Source of the DNA: a virus
IMG/VR virus record: IMGVR_UViG_3300043425_000152
Span: 1 to 38,767 of that record
Strand: one strand, 5' to 3'
Length of the DNA stretch: 38,767 bases
A program made the translations under genes and the position numbers. Positions 1 to 8,163 of the stretch are shown piece after piece. The first letter of the stretch is position 1; every line of letters begins with the position of its first letter. The notes under the pieces are model-generated. The model had not been told where the DNA came from. It was given only the letters and a program-made list of their open reading frames with translations, and did not search any database.

Positions 1-146
1 TAATCGTAGCAGCAGGAAGGTTAGCTGTGCATAGTGCTTTAAACCCTGTAGGTGGAGTGTAAGCGAATGAGCGTTGACCGAAGTTAGCTGATGCAGTAGT
101 GGAACTTGCACCGCTACCATGCAATACTGCAAAGTAATAATCTAGT
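1..146. repeat. Terminal redundancy, left copy
   Basis: The first 146 bases recur as the last 146 bases (38622-38767). The single difference is G at 20 against A at 38641, which on the minus strand is AAC versus AAT, both Asn, in the tail-fibre gene. The fibre gene reads in frame through the join, so this is a circular or circularly permuted genome written with an overlap, not a long terminal repeat of a mobile element. The window ends are arbitrary and lie inside a gene. Confidence 0.95.
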
Positions 147-1366
147 CCTGCTGTAAGGCTATATCCAGCAGTAGTTGGATTACCTGTACCTTGCCAAGTA
201 TTGTTTTTAGCAAACCATATCTTAGCTGGTGAAACTGTTGTGTCAACAGCAATACCAATTACATCGCCATTGGTGTAACTAGAAAAACCAGCAGTTTGAG
301 CTGCTCCTTCAATCTTATATTCGCCATTAGCAAAATAAGTTGCTCCTGCTGCTGTGTTATATCCTTCTAATGGATAAGCAGTAGCTTGCTTTACACCAAC
401 GCCACCATTGCCGTTTGCATCTTGGATGGTTGTTTCAAAGTAATATTTACCACTTGTAAGAAGTATGCTTCCTACGTTGGTTCTAACTGCACCATTTCTA
501 GTCAAATTAGCATTAATTAAATTTGTGGTATTGGCAGTAGTTGGATTAAATACGCAATAGTTAGATGCTGGCTGTGTATTTGCTACACCACCGTTACCGC
601 TAGGCACATCAACCATCCAGCAATCACTTACACCAGCACTGCGAGTAAAGTTGTTTAGTGTCCAGTTGTTACCGTTACCACTTGAATCAGCACCTAGCGT
701 TGTTGTGCTTGTGCCGTTAGTAAACTTCAAGAAAAAGCCGTTAGTGCCGTATGAGCCAGAATAAGACTTAGCTATCCATTGTCCAGTAGTAGCGTCTGTT
801 TGACCAAATGATGATGGAGTAAGGGCTTGGTTGTCAATAAAGTTATATTCAGCTAAATACCCATCAAAAGTTCCAGTAGAAGGTCTGCCAATGTTTTGTG
901 CAGTTGTATTGTTTAACTGAAAGTTATAATTTAATGACGGATAAGTTGCAGTTGATAATGCCGTTACTTGTGAACCATTAACATAAATCTTTACACGATT
1001 TGATGCTGTTGCTTGTGTTGTATCAACAGAAATAACTAAATGATACCAAGCAGAAGGGTCACGATAAACTGGTGTCGTAATTAATTCACATGAAGCGACA
1101 CTAGCATCAACAGATGTTATTGTAATGCCATTGCTAGCAGTCCAAGATATTTGTGAGAAGTTGCCACCGCCAGAATTAACAAAATACATTTCTTGACCAG
1201 CAGATAAAGTTCCGCGCTTTGCCCAAAAGCTAAATGTAAACTTTTGTCTATTGCCAGCACTTGCAGGAGTTCTTGCTAAATACTGACTACTTGCACTTTG
1301 AAAGCGCAAAGAATTAGAGATTGGATAACCGCTTGCTCCAGCTCCAGTTTTAGATGCGCTAAACAT
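1..1366 (-). CDS. Tail fibre/receptor-binding protein, N-terminal part (LamG- and SPRY-like)
   Basis: Translation from the ATG at 1366 runs open to the window edge and continues in frame at 38621, giving one protein of 809 residues (2430 nt with stop) ending at 37558. Residues about 15-190 look like a concanavalin A/LamG-type jelly roll: RFQSASSQYL, FTFSFWAKRG, WYHLVISVD, VKIYVNGSQV and a GYLAEY motif. A SPRY-like stretch follows (GKYYFETTI, GDVIGIAVD). Such proteins act in virion adhesion to the cell surface. The start overlaps the stop of the upstream gene as TAATG. Its place at the distal end of the tail genes fits a fibre. The receptor is unknown. Confidence 0.8.
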   Translation of the reverse strand, partial: MFSASKTGAGASGYPISNSLRFQSASSQYLARTPASAGNRQKFTFSFWAKRGTLSAGQEMYFVNSGGGNFSQISWTASNGITITSVDASVASCELITTPVYRDPSAWYHLVISVDTTQATASNRVKIYVNGSQVTALSTATYPSLNYNFQLNNTTAQNIGRPSTGTFDGYLAEYNFIDNQALTPSSFGQTDATTGQWIAKSYSGSYGTNGFFLKFTNGTSTTTLGADSSGNGNNWTLNNFTRSAGVSDCWMVDVPSGNGGVANTQPASNYCVFNPTTANTTNLINANLTRNGAVRTNVGSILLTSGKYYFETTIQDANGNGGVGVKQATAYPLEGYNTAAGATYFANGEYKIEGAAQTAGFSSYTNGDVIGIAVDTTVSPAKIWFAKNNTWQGTGNPTTAGYSLTAGLDYYFAVLHGSGASSTTASANFGQRSFAYTPPTGFKALCTANLPAATI

Positions 1367-1836
1367 TAGAAATTCTGCCCAAAAATAGCGCCATAAGTAT
1401 TAGTTCCGTCTTGGTAGAAATTGAAAATATCAATTTTACCAGTAGCACTTGTTGGCGTTGGCGTTGTACCAGCAGCCCATTTCAATGTAGAGCCACCAGC
1501 CCATGTCAATGTATCAGCAGCAGCGTATGACACTAAAATAGTGAAGCTCTTGCCTGATACGCTTGATGGAAGCGTAATTGTTGTTGCACCGCTTGTTGTA
1601 ATCTTTTGTACTGTGCCGTTAGTTAAGGCTACAGTTGTATTGCCAGTCGCAGTGTATAAAGTCTCTGTGTAATTAGTTGCTGTCATGTTGACTAGCGTTA
1701 AGTTACCTAGAGAAGTTGTGGTGTTACCGAGATAAACAGTGGTGTTCCCTAGTGTAATCCCAGTAGCAAAGTTAGCGTCCAGCTGTGACAGCGGAATAGT
1801 CGATGTTGCCGATGCAAAGGTATATGGAACAGCCAT
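1366..1836 (-). CDS. Virion fibre or head-fibre-like structural protein
   Basis: 156 residues. The N-terminus (MAVPYTFASATSTIPLSQLD) matches the common start of short phage fibre or appendage proteins, in which such a segment docks to the virion. The middle is made of short Gly-Asn-Thr-Thr steps (LGNTTVYLGNTTTSLGNLTL), likely a thin beta-helical or triple-stranded shaft. A compact beta C-terminus (FNFYQDGTNTYGAIFGQNF) resembles a fibre knob. It lies one base from the stabilisation protein gene and overlaps the large fibre gene by one base, so it is probably made with them. The exact location on the virion is inferred, not shown. Confidence 0.65.
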   Translation of the reverse strand: MAVPYTFASATSTIPLSQLDANFATGITLGNTTVYLGNTTTSLGNLTLVNMTATNYTETLYTATGNTTVALTNGTVQKITTSGATTITLPSSVSGKSFTILVSYAAADTLTWAGGSTLKWAAGTTPTPTSATGKIDIFNFYQDGTNTYGAIFGQNF

Positions 1837-1837
1837 G

Positions 1838-3805
1838 TTAGAACCTCACTCTCAATTCATGTTCAAATTCAAATCCGTTAATAACATAATTTGTACTTGT
1901 TGATGTTACTGTTAAGCCCAAGTATTTACCCCATTGTTGAGCATCTGTTTTGTACAAAGTATAACCTAAACCACCAGCCCAACCAATTGTTATTCCAGAG
2001 TTATTACTCCAAGCAATAGTCGTTCCAGCAATATTAATCCAAGAAATAGTATTACTCAAAGTATAAATTGGACTTTGATTGGTTTCTGAATCTACTGTGA
2101 CATCTAAAACTGAACCTCCGTCACTTAAAGTAGCTTCAATAGCAAATTTAAGCGCTTGTTTTGTGCGGATAGGGTCTCCCATCGGCATAAGCGCTGTTTG
2201 AACCATTGTGTTAATGCTTGCGTTTGGATTGTCGTAAAACTGCACAAGGTTTGTGCCATTAGAACCATAAAGCTTAATTTTTCCATCCACAGGGATTGAT
2301 ACAATTGTTTTAATATCGTTCCCTTGGCTGGTGAAGAACCATTTTTTCTCAAAGAAAATGGCTTGGATATAGCGATAAGTACCATTATCGTCATATCTAA
2401 AATTAAACGCGGCGCAAAGAATATTATTGATTAAAACCTGGCCAGCAGTAATAGCAGTAGTATCAAAATCAATATTTTCAAATACTCCATCTAATGGGTC
2501 TGATAATTTGCTGGTGGTAGAACCAACAAGCGCATACACCCCAAAGTCATTCATAAATAAAACTGAACGGAAATAAGGGAAAATCGCATAATCTAGCTTA
2601 GAACCGACAGAAGCCGAGATATTGGTATTAGTAAACAGCGTTGTGCCAGTGTTTGTTACGCGAACGTCTGAGAATACGTTGATGCTATCTTCACCAAAAA
2701 TATACAGGAAGTTGTTTGCAGATAGAATCTGAACAATGTTTCCACGCAATGTGCTATCAGTTAAAACAATTGTGCCAGCTGAAACTGTTACAAAGTCGGT
2801 AGCTGAGCCAGCTGCGCTGTAAGAAATGTTACGTCCATTTGCAATCCATACACGGCCTGAGAATGATGCAATCCCAGTATTAGGCTGGTCATTCACAATG
2901 CCTTTAACAGCAGCGTTTGAACCGCCACCGCCAGTAATCGTAATGGTTAAATTGGCTACGTTTGTATATCCACTGCCAGGATTAGTAATCACTACCCCAG
3001 TAATTTGCCCACCAGAGAGAACAGCAGTCGCAGCAGCATTTGTGCCGCCCCCACCACTAATAGTGACAACAGTATTAGCGGCGTTAGTATAACCAGTGCC
3101 GCCATTTGTAACCAAGGCCGAAACCGTACCCGTACGGAAGTCCACAATACCTGCAATCGCTGTAGCACCAGAGCCACCTCCACCAGAAAATGAAATAGTC
3201 GGAGCGACTGTATAGCCAGAGCCAGCTTCCGTCAAAGAAATGCTTGTGACTACGTTTGCAGTGATTGAGCACGTTGCAGTAGCCTGAACGCCATTAGCAT
3301 CATTTGGAGCGCTTATAGTGATAGTTGGCGCTGAAGTGTACCCAGAGCCTCCAGCAGTGATAAAAATCGCGCCTACAGAGCCTACAGACACTAAGCTAGT
3401 GCCATCCCATGTAAAGTAGCCTTTAACTTCATCAAGAATTAAAGCTTGCGTGTTTTTCCATTGGCTAACATTAATGCCGCTTGTAGAAAAGAATCCAGGC
3501 GCAGCAATTGTGCCTTTAGTCTCAGTAACCACATCTACATACTCACAGCTACCATCAGCCTGAAAAGCAATTAAATAGTCGTTGTTATTAATATTGACTG
3601 CAAAAATTGCAAAAGCATCATCCGCAAAGGTAACGCCAGTATTTCTTGGAGCTTTAATAGATTTAAGGTTGCCGTAGCCGATTGGCATTAGATTTTCTAG
3701 CCAAGCAAACTCATTTTCATTAATGGCAGTACGGTTGGCTTTTGTATTAACGCCTTGAAACTGCTTAATTACTTGATAGGACTTTTTTTGCTCTATCGCG
3801 GCCAT
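1838..3805 (-). CDS. Phage stabilisation / tail tube protein with inserted repeat domain
   Basis: 655 residues. The opening (QVIKQFQGVNTKANRTAINE then FAWLENLMP) is typical of podoviral head-closure or tail proteins called stabilisation proteins, which play the part of T7 gp12. Residues 331-600 look like a beta-propeller: FVTVSAG, NFLYIFGEDSINVF, SVLFMNDFGVYALVG, WFFTSQG. Between residues about 146 and 304 sits an insertion of four Gly-rich repeats of roughly 42 residues. The start is three bases from the adaptor gene, matching the usual adaptor-then-tail-protein order. The family call is from sequence style and context. Confidence 0.7.
   Translation of the reverse strand: MAAIEQKKSYQVIKQFQGVNTKANRTAINENEFAWLENLMPIGYGNLKSIKAPRNTGVTFADDAFAIFAVNINNNDYLIAFQADGSCEYVDVVTETKGTIAAPGFFSTSGINVSQWKNTQALILDEVKGYFTWDGTSLVSVGSVGAIFITAGGSGYTSAPTITISAPNDANGVQATATCSITANVVTSISLTEAGSGYTVAPTISFSGGGGSGATAIAGIVDFRTGTVSALVTNGGTGYTNAANTVVTISGGGGTNAAATAVLSGGQITGVVITNPGSGYTNVANLTITITGGGGSNAAVKGIVNDQPNTGIASFSGRVWIANGRNISYSAAGSATDFVTVSAGTIVLTDSTLRGNIVQILSANNFLYIFGEDSINVFSDVRVTNTGTTLFTNTNISASVGSKLDYAIFPYFRSVLFMNDFGVYALVGSTTSKLSDPLDGVFENIDFDTTAITAGQVLINNILCAAFNFRYDDNGTYRYIQAIFFEKKWFFTSQGNDIKTIVSIPVDGKIKLYGSNGTNLVQFYDNPNASINTMVQTALMPMGDPIRTKQALKFAIEATLSDGGSVLDVTVDSETNQSPIYTLSNTISWINIAGTTIAWSNNSGITIGWAGGLGYTLYKTDAQQWGKYLGLTVTSTSTNYVINGFEFEHELRVRF
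2894..3370 (-). repeat. Four ~42-residue GSGYT repeats within the stabilisation protein
   Basis: The motif G-[ST]-GYT occurs at residues 153, 195, 237 and 278 of the protein at 1838-3805, spaced 42, 42 and 41 residues apart. Each is followed by a beta-rich stretch and a GGGG-containing turn (SGGGGSGATA, SGGGGTNAAA, TGGGGSNAAV); the first unit lacks the GGGG run. The units look like an inserted surface-exposed beta domain, perhaps for weak binding to cells or particles. Confidence 0.8.
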
Positions 3806-3807
3806 GT

Positions 3808-4653
3808 TTAATACCCATTGCCGTAAGCACTAGGAAGTCTTCGAGTGAATGTCGTTGACAACACTTGTTGGACAGCTTTGATATATTCCTGTTTAAAAAT
3901 CTCAGCTTCACCGTAGCTTTGCTCTTTGTATTTAGCAATGTAAGCAGCGTAGAATTTGACGCAAGAAGAGTATGGCTCTTTAATCTCATCGACTTCAAGA
4001 GAAGTGACTAATGGAGTTGGTTGAACCACTGTGTCGAGCTCCATTGGATAAACTTGGTCTGGCACTGGAGCGATATAAATTTGGCCTTGTCCATAAACAG
4101 AGAACACGACAGGGCGGCCAATGTAGTTTTGCCAAAAACGCACATCAGCATTAAATTGTGACCAAGGCATATAGCGTAATGGAATACGGCTATTCCCCCA
4201 GTAAATGTTGATATTCAAAATATCTAAAGTGTACAAACTATCTGGCAAAGCAGCATAGTTGATAATCTCAACAGGGCCAGCATAAGTTAAGCCAACGCCA
4301 CCGACAAAAAACTCAGTAGTTGGAGGGTATGCTAAACCAGTAGTTGGATATGGGATACCAGAATCATCACTTGTGCCAGCTGTGCTTACACGATAAATGT
4401 AAACATTGCTGAAAACATAGTCATCTTGATTGTAGTAAGTATTCGCTGCAAAAGGAGTTGGATTTCTACCGCCAGCAACAGGAGTTGTTGGGGTTTGTGT
4501 GACTTGAAGCTTACGCAAGCAGCCAGTATCTTGGACTGTGTGCTGACGGCCCTCGTTAATATAGTCTGTTAGCTCAGAATCGCTATAAAAGTTCCCGTTA
4601 GCATCATGCAAAAGCCTACGGACTTCTGTGATATATCCAGATAGTGTTGCCAT
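3808..4653 (-). CDS. Head-tail adaptor (connector) protein
   Basis: 281 residues. The N-terminus (ITEVRRLLHDANGNFYSDSE then LTDYINEGRQ) is the pattern of phage adaptor proteins that bind below the portal: a helix, a DxNxxFYSDxEL segment, then a second helix. Later segments (MPWSQFNADVRFW, VVFSVYGQGQIYIAPVPDQ, YPMELDTVV) fit the same family, as does a C-terminal helical region (YAAYIAKYKEQSYGEAEIFK). It lies between the capsid group and the stabilisation protein, where T7 gp11-type adaptors sit. Adaptor function is inferred from these patterns and position. Confidence 0.7.
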   Translation of the reverse strand: MATLSGYITEVRRLLHDANGNFYSDSELTDYINEGRQHTVQDTGCLRKLQVTQTPTTPVAGGRNPTPFAANTYYNQDDYVFSNVYIYRVSTAGTSDDSGIPYPTTGLAYPPTTEFFVGGVGLTYAGPVEIINYAALPDSLYTLDILNINIYWGNSRIPLRYMPWSQFNADVRFWQNYIGRPVVFSVYGQGQIYIAPVPDQVYPMELDTVVQPTPLVTSLEVDEIKEPYSSCVKFYAAYIAKYKEQSYGEAEIFKQEYIKAVQQVLSTTFTRRLPSAYGNGY

Positions 4654-4665
4654 GTAACTCTCATT

Positions 4666-5004
4666 TTATCTAACTGCTGAAAGGACTTTTCCCCCAGCCC
4701 GTCTCGCGACAGGTAGGGGTACTTTTTCCACCATCGGGGATAACGAACGGTCTTTTTTTGGAGCTTCGGTGCTTAATTCCCATTTAGAAAGGGTCTTTAA
4801 TCCTTCTTCAATGTCATTTTTGGACTTAATCCACCCAAGCCTTGCCAAATACGGTTCTTTATCATTATCTCCGTAACCAAAAACGTGTTTTGCGACTATC
4901 TCAGGCACTTCTACCGTAGAGTTAGGTTTAAACGTGTACTCCACGCCATTCCAGCCATCCACTAATGTAAGGTCAGAATTATTGGTTACAAAGATGGTCA
5001 ACAT
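4666..5004 (-). CDS. Conserved-looking small virion-module protein, function unknown
   Basis: 112 residues. The first 85 residues form a compact beta-rich domain (LTIFVTNNSDLTL, YTFKPNSTVEVPEIVAKHV) with FGYGDNDKEPYLARLGW, followed by a basic disordered tail (VARRAGGKVLSAVR). Proteins with this pattern are common next to phage capsid genes and may be head-completion or decoration proteins, but I cannot assign a role. Its start codon overlaps the stop of the upstream gene by one base (TAATG). Confidence 0.6.
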   Translation of the reverse strand: MLTIFVTNNSDLTLVDGWNGVEYTFKPNSTVEVPEIVAKHVFGYGDNDKEPYLARLGWIKSKNDIEEGLKTLSKWELSTEAPKKDRSLSPMVEKVPLPVARRAGGKVLSAVR

Positions 5005-5411
5005 TATAAAGTTACAACGTCACCAAATACAGTAATATCGCAAGTTCCGTTTGTCACCGCAGTATTAACTTTAACAAACAAAGCTGGAGCTGTGTAAACA
5101 GTCGTAGCTGCCGCTGTTGCCAACGGGATGTCTTGATAAGTTAAGTTGCTAGTAACAGAAGAAGTAACGGTAACATTTGATACGGCATTTGAGGCGTTCC
5201 CATCATTGCTGGTGAGAACAACCACGTTTGCTGTAGCAATGCTACCGTTTGCGTTAGCAACAGTAATTTGACGAACGATGTATGCAGTACCTTCGGTCAC
5301 TGGAATGGTGATAACAGCATTGCCAGTTGAACCTACAGAAGCAGCTTCCGCTTTGCCTAAAGCAACACGGAAACGGTCTGGGTATTTAGAACCTACATGA
5401 TTCGCAATCAT
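5004..5411 (-). CDS. Capsid decoration-like protein, function unknown
   Basis: 135 residues, mostly Val, Thr, Ala, Asn and Ser in alternating beta-strand patterns (GNAVITIPVTEGTAYIVRQI, CDITVFGDVVTL). This suggests a beta-sandwich such as those that decorate phage heads. It lies two genes after the major capsid protein in the same operon and overlaps the next gene by one base. A virion location is likely; decoration is a guess. Confidence 0.6.
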   Translation of the reverse strand: MIANHVGSKYPDRFRVALGKAEAASVGSTGNAVITIPVTEGTAYIVRQITVANANGSIATANVVVLTSNDGNASNAVSNVTVTSSVTSNLTYQDIPLATAAATTVYTAPALFVKVNTAVTNGTCDITVFGDVVTL

Positions 5412-5423
5412 TACTGTCTCCTA

Positions 5424-5750
5424 TTAAGCGTATGTGCTTGATACGTTTTGACCGCCATTAGTACCATACAATGTAATTGTTGGAGTACCAGACAATACGT
5501 TTGCACGGAAGTTAGCGCCATCAGACATGATTAAACCGCTAGTGTTATTTGCCAAAGCAATTACCCATGTAGGTGAAGACAAATTGCTAGAAGTGTTCAT
5601 CTCGATAGTGACGTTAGCTGTCGCAATCATTTGATAAATACCAGCTGGAATAGTCGCTGTTGCATTGCCCAATGAAACTGTTTGGATAAATGCACCAGCG
5701 CTATTGGTAGCTGCACCAGATACTAAAATTTTATTTGTTGATAAAGACAT
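5424..5750 (-). CDS. Small beta-rich structural protein, function unknown
   Basis: 108 residues, directly after the major capsid gene with a 12-base gap. The sequence is strand-like throughout (TATIPAGIYQMIATANVTIE, WVIALANNTSG, TPTITLYGTNG). The protein resembles its neighbour at 5004-5411 in composition but not in clear sequence. It may be a second head decoration or stabilising protein. A ribosome site GGAG lies just before the ATG. Confidence 0.6.
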   Translation of the reverse strand: MSLSTNKILVSGAATNSAGAFIQTVSLGNATATIPAGIYQMIATANVTIEMNTSSNLSSPTWVIALANNTSGLIMSDGANFRANVLSGTPTITLYGTNGGQNVSSTYA

Positions 5751-5762
5751 GACTATTTCTCC

Positions 5763-6773
5763 TTAAATTGAAAGTGAATTGTAGCCAGTGACTTTAGTCA
5801 TCGCTTTAGGTTTAGTATTAACAAGCTCAGCAATCATCAATACAGCGCCTACATAACCGATTTGCCAGTTAGGTAGTGTTGATTCAAAGCCAGTGAACAC
5901 GAATGAACCTTGGTCATGGATATACAATGACAAGTAATTAGTGTTCAAGAAATACACAGTACCTTCTGGGCAATATGGGTCTGGATAGATTGGCACACCA
6001 GCAACCATTAATGCGCGGAACGCAGCTTGTGGGCCGTTTGCTTCACCGTCAAAGCCTGAGCCTGGAGTGATAACATATTGCTCTTGGCCAACATAATCTT
6101 GAGCCAACAATGTCCATGTACCGAAACCGCAAACACCGAATGAAGGCACTTCAGCACCGTTTTTAACAGTACCAGAAATGTATTGTAAGATGTTTTGACG
6201 AGTTGGGTTTACATTGCCAGCCGCATATTTCTTAGATTTCCACCAAGTATATGTGTTACGGTCAATGCCACCATAAGTTTGCATTGTTGTACCATCATCA
6301 ACAGCACCAGGTAAACCGATAAATTGTTGAGTGTTGGTTGTGTTGTTGTACAACGCTGTAGCCATCGCGTCCATCATCACGTTTGTAGCATCGTTCATAC
6401 GAGCTTCAATCAATGGGATAACTGCGTAGTCTTGTTGTACTGCACCTTCCATACCGAGGAATGGAACTGGAGCAATCATAAGTTTCAGATTGAACTCAGC
6501 ATTGAAAGCACCTTGTTGGACTGAAGGCTGAGCGAATGAACCGCTGTAGTCAGACCATTGTGCATTCACAAATTGTGAGCCTTGCACTGGAACAGTTACT
6601 TGAGATACACCACCTGAAGCTTGTTGACTGTTAGCAATCAACGCAGCCATCAAAGGAGTGCTGTTATATAGTTGTACGACCAGTTTCGGGATAAACGCGC
6701 GTCTAGTGACGTACGTCAACTCATTATATTGACTTGAACCCTGTGCTGGAAGAATACCGCCACCGATAGGCAT
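5763..6773 (-). CDS. Major capsid protein
   Basis: 336 residues, the usual size for an HK97-fold coat protein without an attached scaffold. The N-terminal arm is extended (MPIGGGILPAQGSSQYNELT), followed by VTRRAFIPKLVVQLYNSTPL, which resembles the region after the arm in related coat proteins. Later come DATNVMMDAMATALYNN (spine-helix type) and a C-terminal beta part (GVPIYPDPYCPEGTVYFLNT, YLSLYIHDQGSFVFTGF). It follows the scaffold-like gene and precedes decoration-like genes. A clear ribosome site (GGAGAT) precedes the ATG. Confidence 0.85.
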   Translation of the reverse strand: MPIGGGILPAQGSSQYNELTYVTRRAFIPKLVVQLYNSTPLMAALIANSQQASGGVSQVTVPVQGSQFVNAQWSDYSGSFAQPSVQQGAFNAEFNLKLMIAPVPFLGMEGAVQQDYAVIPLIEARMNDATNVMMDAMATALYNNTTNTQQFIGLPGAVDDGTTMQTYGGIDRNTYTWWKSKKYAAGNVNPTRQNILQYISGTVKNGAEVPSFGVCGFGTWTLLAQDYVGQEQYVITPGSGFDGEANGPQAAFRALMVAGVPIYPDPYCPEGTVYFLNTNYLSLYIHDQGSFVFTGFESTLPNWQIGYVGAVLMIAELVNTKPKAMTKVTGYNSLSI

Positions 6774-6818
6774 AGTTTATCTCCGTATATTAAAAAAAAT
6801 ATCCCCTGTTACTACTAC

Positions 6819-7349
6819 TTATAGGCCGATTGGACGCGGATTTTTCCGCAATTCAGTCAACGCTTTTGCTGCTTCATCACGCGCACTTGCTACAGGATTT
6901 TTCCAGTATTTATTCAAGTCAAACTTGTTAATAGCACTTGGATTGTAACCAGTAGAAGTCGGAACAGCCGCTTGTTTCATCCATTGGAAGTATTCAGCAG
7001 CAGATTCGTGATTTGTAATACCTTTTTCAAGCATGATTTTTTCGACTTCTTCAACTTCAGCCTCATTACTAATCAAGTTTTTCTTGAGTAGGTTTTGACG
7101 GCGTTTGTTAAGCTCATCAACAGCATCACGCTCACGCAATCTAGCTTCCAGTTGCTCTACGCGAGAAGTTGATTCTTCTGCTCGGCGATGAGCATAGTCT
7201 TCAATTTCTAATTCTGGAATTGGCATATCTGGCTTAGCTTTTTTAGTTAAGCGCAGAAAGTCTTTGCGTGTGTTTGGATTTTCAGCCAATTGACGAGCAA
7301 GCAAAGCTAACTCATCACGGGCTTCTAAACTTAAATCTTCTAGTGACAT
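6819..7349 (-). CDS. Scaffolding protein
   Basis: 176 residues, highly charged and helical. Residues about 50-120 should form a coiled coil (AHRRAEESTSRVEQLEARLR and following). The C-terminal end is basic and short (LTELRKNPRPIGL), as in scaffolds whose basic tail binds the coat protein during procapsid assembly. It lies just upstream of the major capsid gene in transcription order. The call rests on composition, size and position. Confidence 0.75.
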   Translation of the reverse strand: MSLEDLSLEARDELALLARQLAENPNTRKDFLRLTKKAKPDMPIPELEIEDYAHRRAEESTSRVEQLEARLRERDAVDELNKRRQNLLKKNLISNEAEVEEVEKIMLEKGITNHESAAEYFQWMKQAAVPTSTGYNPSAINKFDLNKYWKNPVASARDEAAKALTELRKNPRPIGL

Positions 7350-7368
7350 ATCTTATCCCCTTATCTAA

Positions 7369-7554
7369 TTAGATAACTTTTTTGCCGCCGCTAGGTGGAA
7401 CTAAAGTCATCTTGTTTTTTGGGCCAGTTTTACCAGCCGCATCAAGACCACCAAATTCTGAGAAGCGTGGTGTGTTTACGATTTGACCGTTCATCTGATT
7501 GTTGTCAGTTGGGCGGCGTGGAGCGGCAGCGCCGCGTGGTTTAAATAAATCCAT
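7369..7554 (-). CDS. Small basic protein of the capsid module, function unknown
   Basis: 61 residues starting MDLFKPRGAAAPRRPTDNN. The ATG at 7554 is preferred over the upstream start at 7665, which would overlap the previous gene in another frame; an AAAGGA ribosome site precedes 7554. The protein is rich in Gly, Pro, Lys and Arg with little predicted structure. It sits between a proline-rich protein and the scaffold, so an assembly or minor head role is possible but unproven. Confidence 0.6.
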   Translation of the reverse strand: MDLFKPRGAAAPRRPTDNNQMNGQIVNTPRFSEFGGLDAAGKTGPKNKMTLVPPSGGKKVI

Positions 7555-7564
7555 GATTTTTCCT

Positions 7565-8026
7565 TTACATAGGGGTTGGTGAAGGTGCAGCTGGAGGCAT
7601 AGAGCCAGCCATGCCAGGTACAGCTGGCGCTTGTGCCATTGCCCTACCTTCAGGCGTTGCGCCACCAGCCTGTGGTAAGTTTTGTAGCAGATTGAGAATC
7701 TCAGACTGCTGCAATTCGTTTGTTTGATTTTTACGAGGGCCTAATAGACCAGAAAGTGATTTGATAACGCTTAAAATCTTTTGGCCTTCTTCAGAAGCGC
7801 TACCGAACATTGGTAGTGTTTGCTCAATTAAGTCCATTGCCATTCCGACATTGACCATTGCAGCTTCTTTTTTACCAGTTTTTGGTTCTGGCGTTGACAT
7901 TGGAGATGCCATTGGAGGCACGCCTTCCTCTGACATACCCATTGGAGGCGTTGGAGGCGGAATATCAGAAGCGCCGCTTGCGCCGCCGCCTATTAATTCC
8001 ATCAATCTATCTGAAGGTACAGCCAT
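7565..8026 (-). CDS. Proline/methionine-rich capsid-module protein, function unknown
   Basis: 153 residues. Pro- and Met-rich low-complexity segments at both ends (SDIPPPTPPMGMSEEGVPPM; GSMPPAAPSPTPM) flank a helical centre (residues about 55-115: GMAMDLIEQTLPMFG, GQKILSVIKSLSGLL). Such proteins are common between portal and scaffold genes in podoviruses. It is the first gene after the promoter-like sequence at 8055-8083. Confidence 0.6.
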   Translation of the reverse strand: MAVPSDRLMELIGGGASGASDIPPPTPPMGMSEEGVPPMASPMSTPEPKTGKKEAAMVNVGMAMDLIEQTLPMFGSASEEGQKILSVIKSLSGLLGPRKNQTNELQQSEILNLLQNLPQAGGATPEGRAMAQAPAVPGMAGSMPPAAPSPTPM

Positions 8027-8054
8027 GACATCACCTTTTTAAGAATTAGTGCAA

Positions 8055-8083
8055 TAAATAATACAATCAGTTTATGTTGTCAA
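8055..8083 (-). promoter_or_regulatory. Candidate leftward promoter for the capsid genes
   Basis: Reading the minus strand, TTGACA (8083-8078) is followed 17 bases later by TATTTA (8060-8055). The -35 box is perfect and the -10 box is weak. It lies in one of the few gaps in the late arm, 29 bases before the gene starting at 8026. Extra transcription of capsid genes would fit the need for many coat copies. Confidence 0.4.
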
Positions 8084-8086
8084 CAT
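8074..8086. promoter_or_regulatory. 13-base palindrome overlapping a candidate -35 box
   Basis: ATGTTG-T-CAACAT is a perfect 6-base inverted repeat about one central base. It covers the candidate -35 box of the leftward promoter. A dimeric repressor or activator could bind here. Nothing in the sequence identifies the protein. Confidence 0.45.
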
Positions 8087-8087
8087 T

Positions 8088-8110
8088 ATTGATAAAAAAT
8101 TCTTATCAAT
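8088..8110. other. 8-bp stem-loop in the portal-capsid gap
   Basis: ATTGATAA (8088-8095) and TTATCAAT (8103-8110) form a perfect 8-bp stem with a 7-base loop. There is no clean T-run on either side, so it is a weak terminator at best. It could be an mRNA processing or stability element between portal and capsid messages. Confidence 0.45.
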
Positions 8111-8124
8111 CAAGTTAAATTTTT

Positions 8125-8163
8125 TTAGCGGCGAGTTTTACGGCCACGTTTTGAGCAAGTCAT
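8125..8163 (-). CDS. Possible 12-residue Arg/Lys-rich peptide
   Basis: The short frame MTCSKRGRKTRR begins at 8163, where its ATG overlaps the stop of the upstream gene as TAATG, the same coupling used by many real gene pairs in this arm. GGAGA sits at ribosome-site distance. Six or seven of twelve residues are basic, so it could bind nucleic acid. Such a short frame can occur by chance. Confidence 0.35.
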   Translation of the reverse strand: MTCSKRGRKTRR

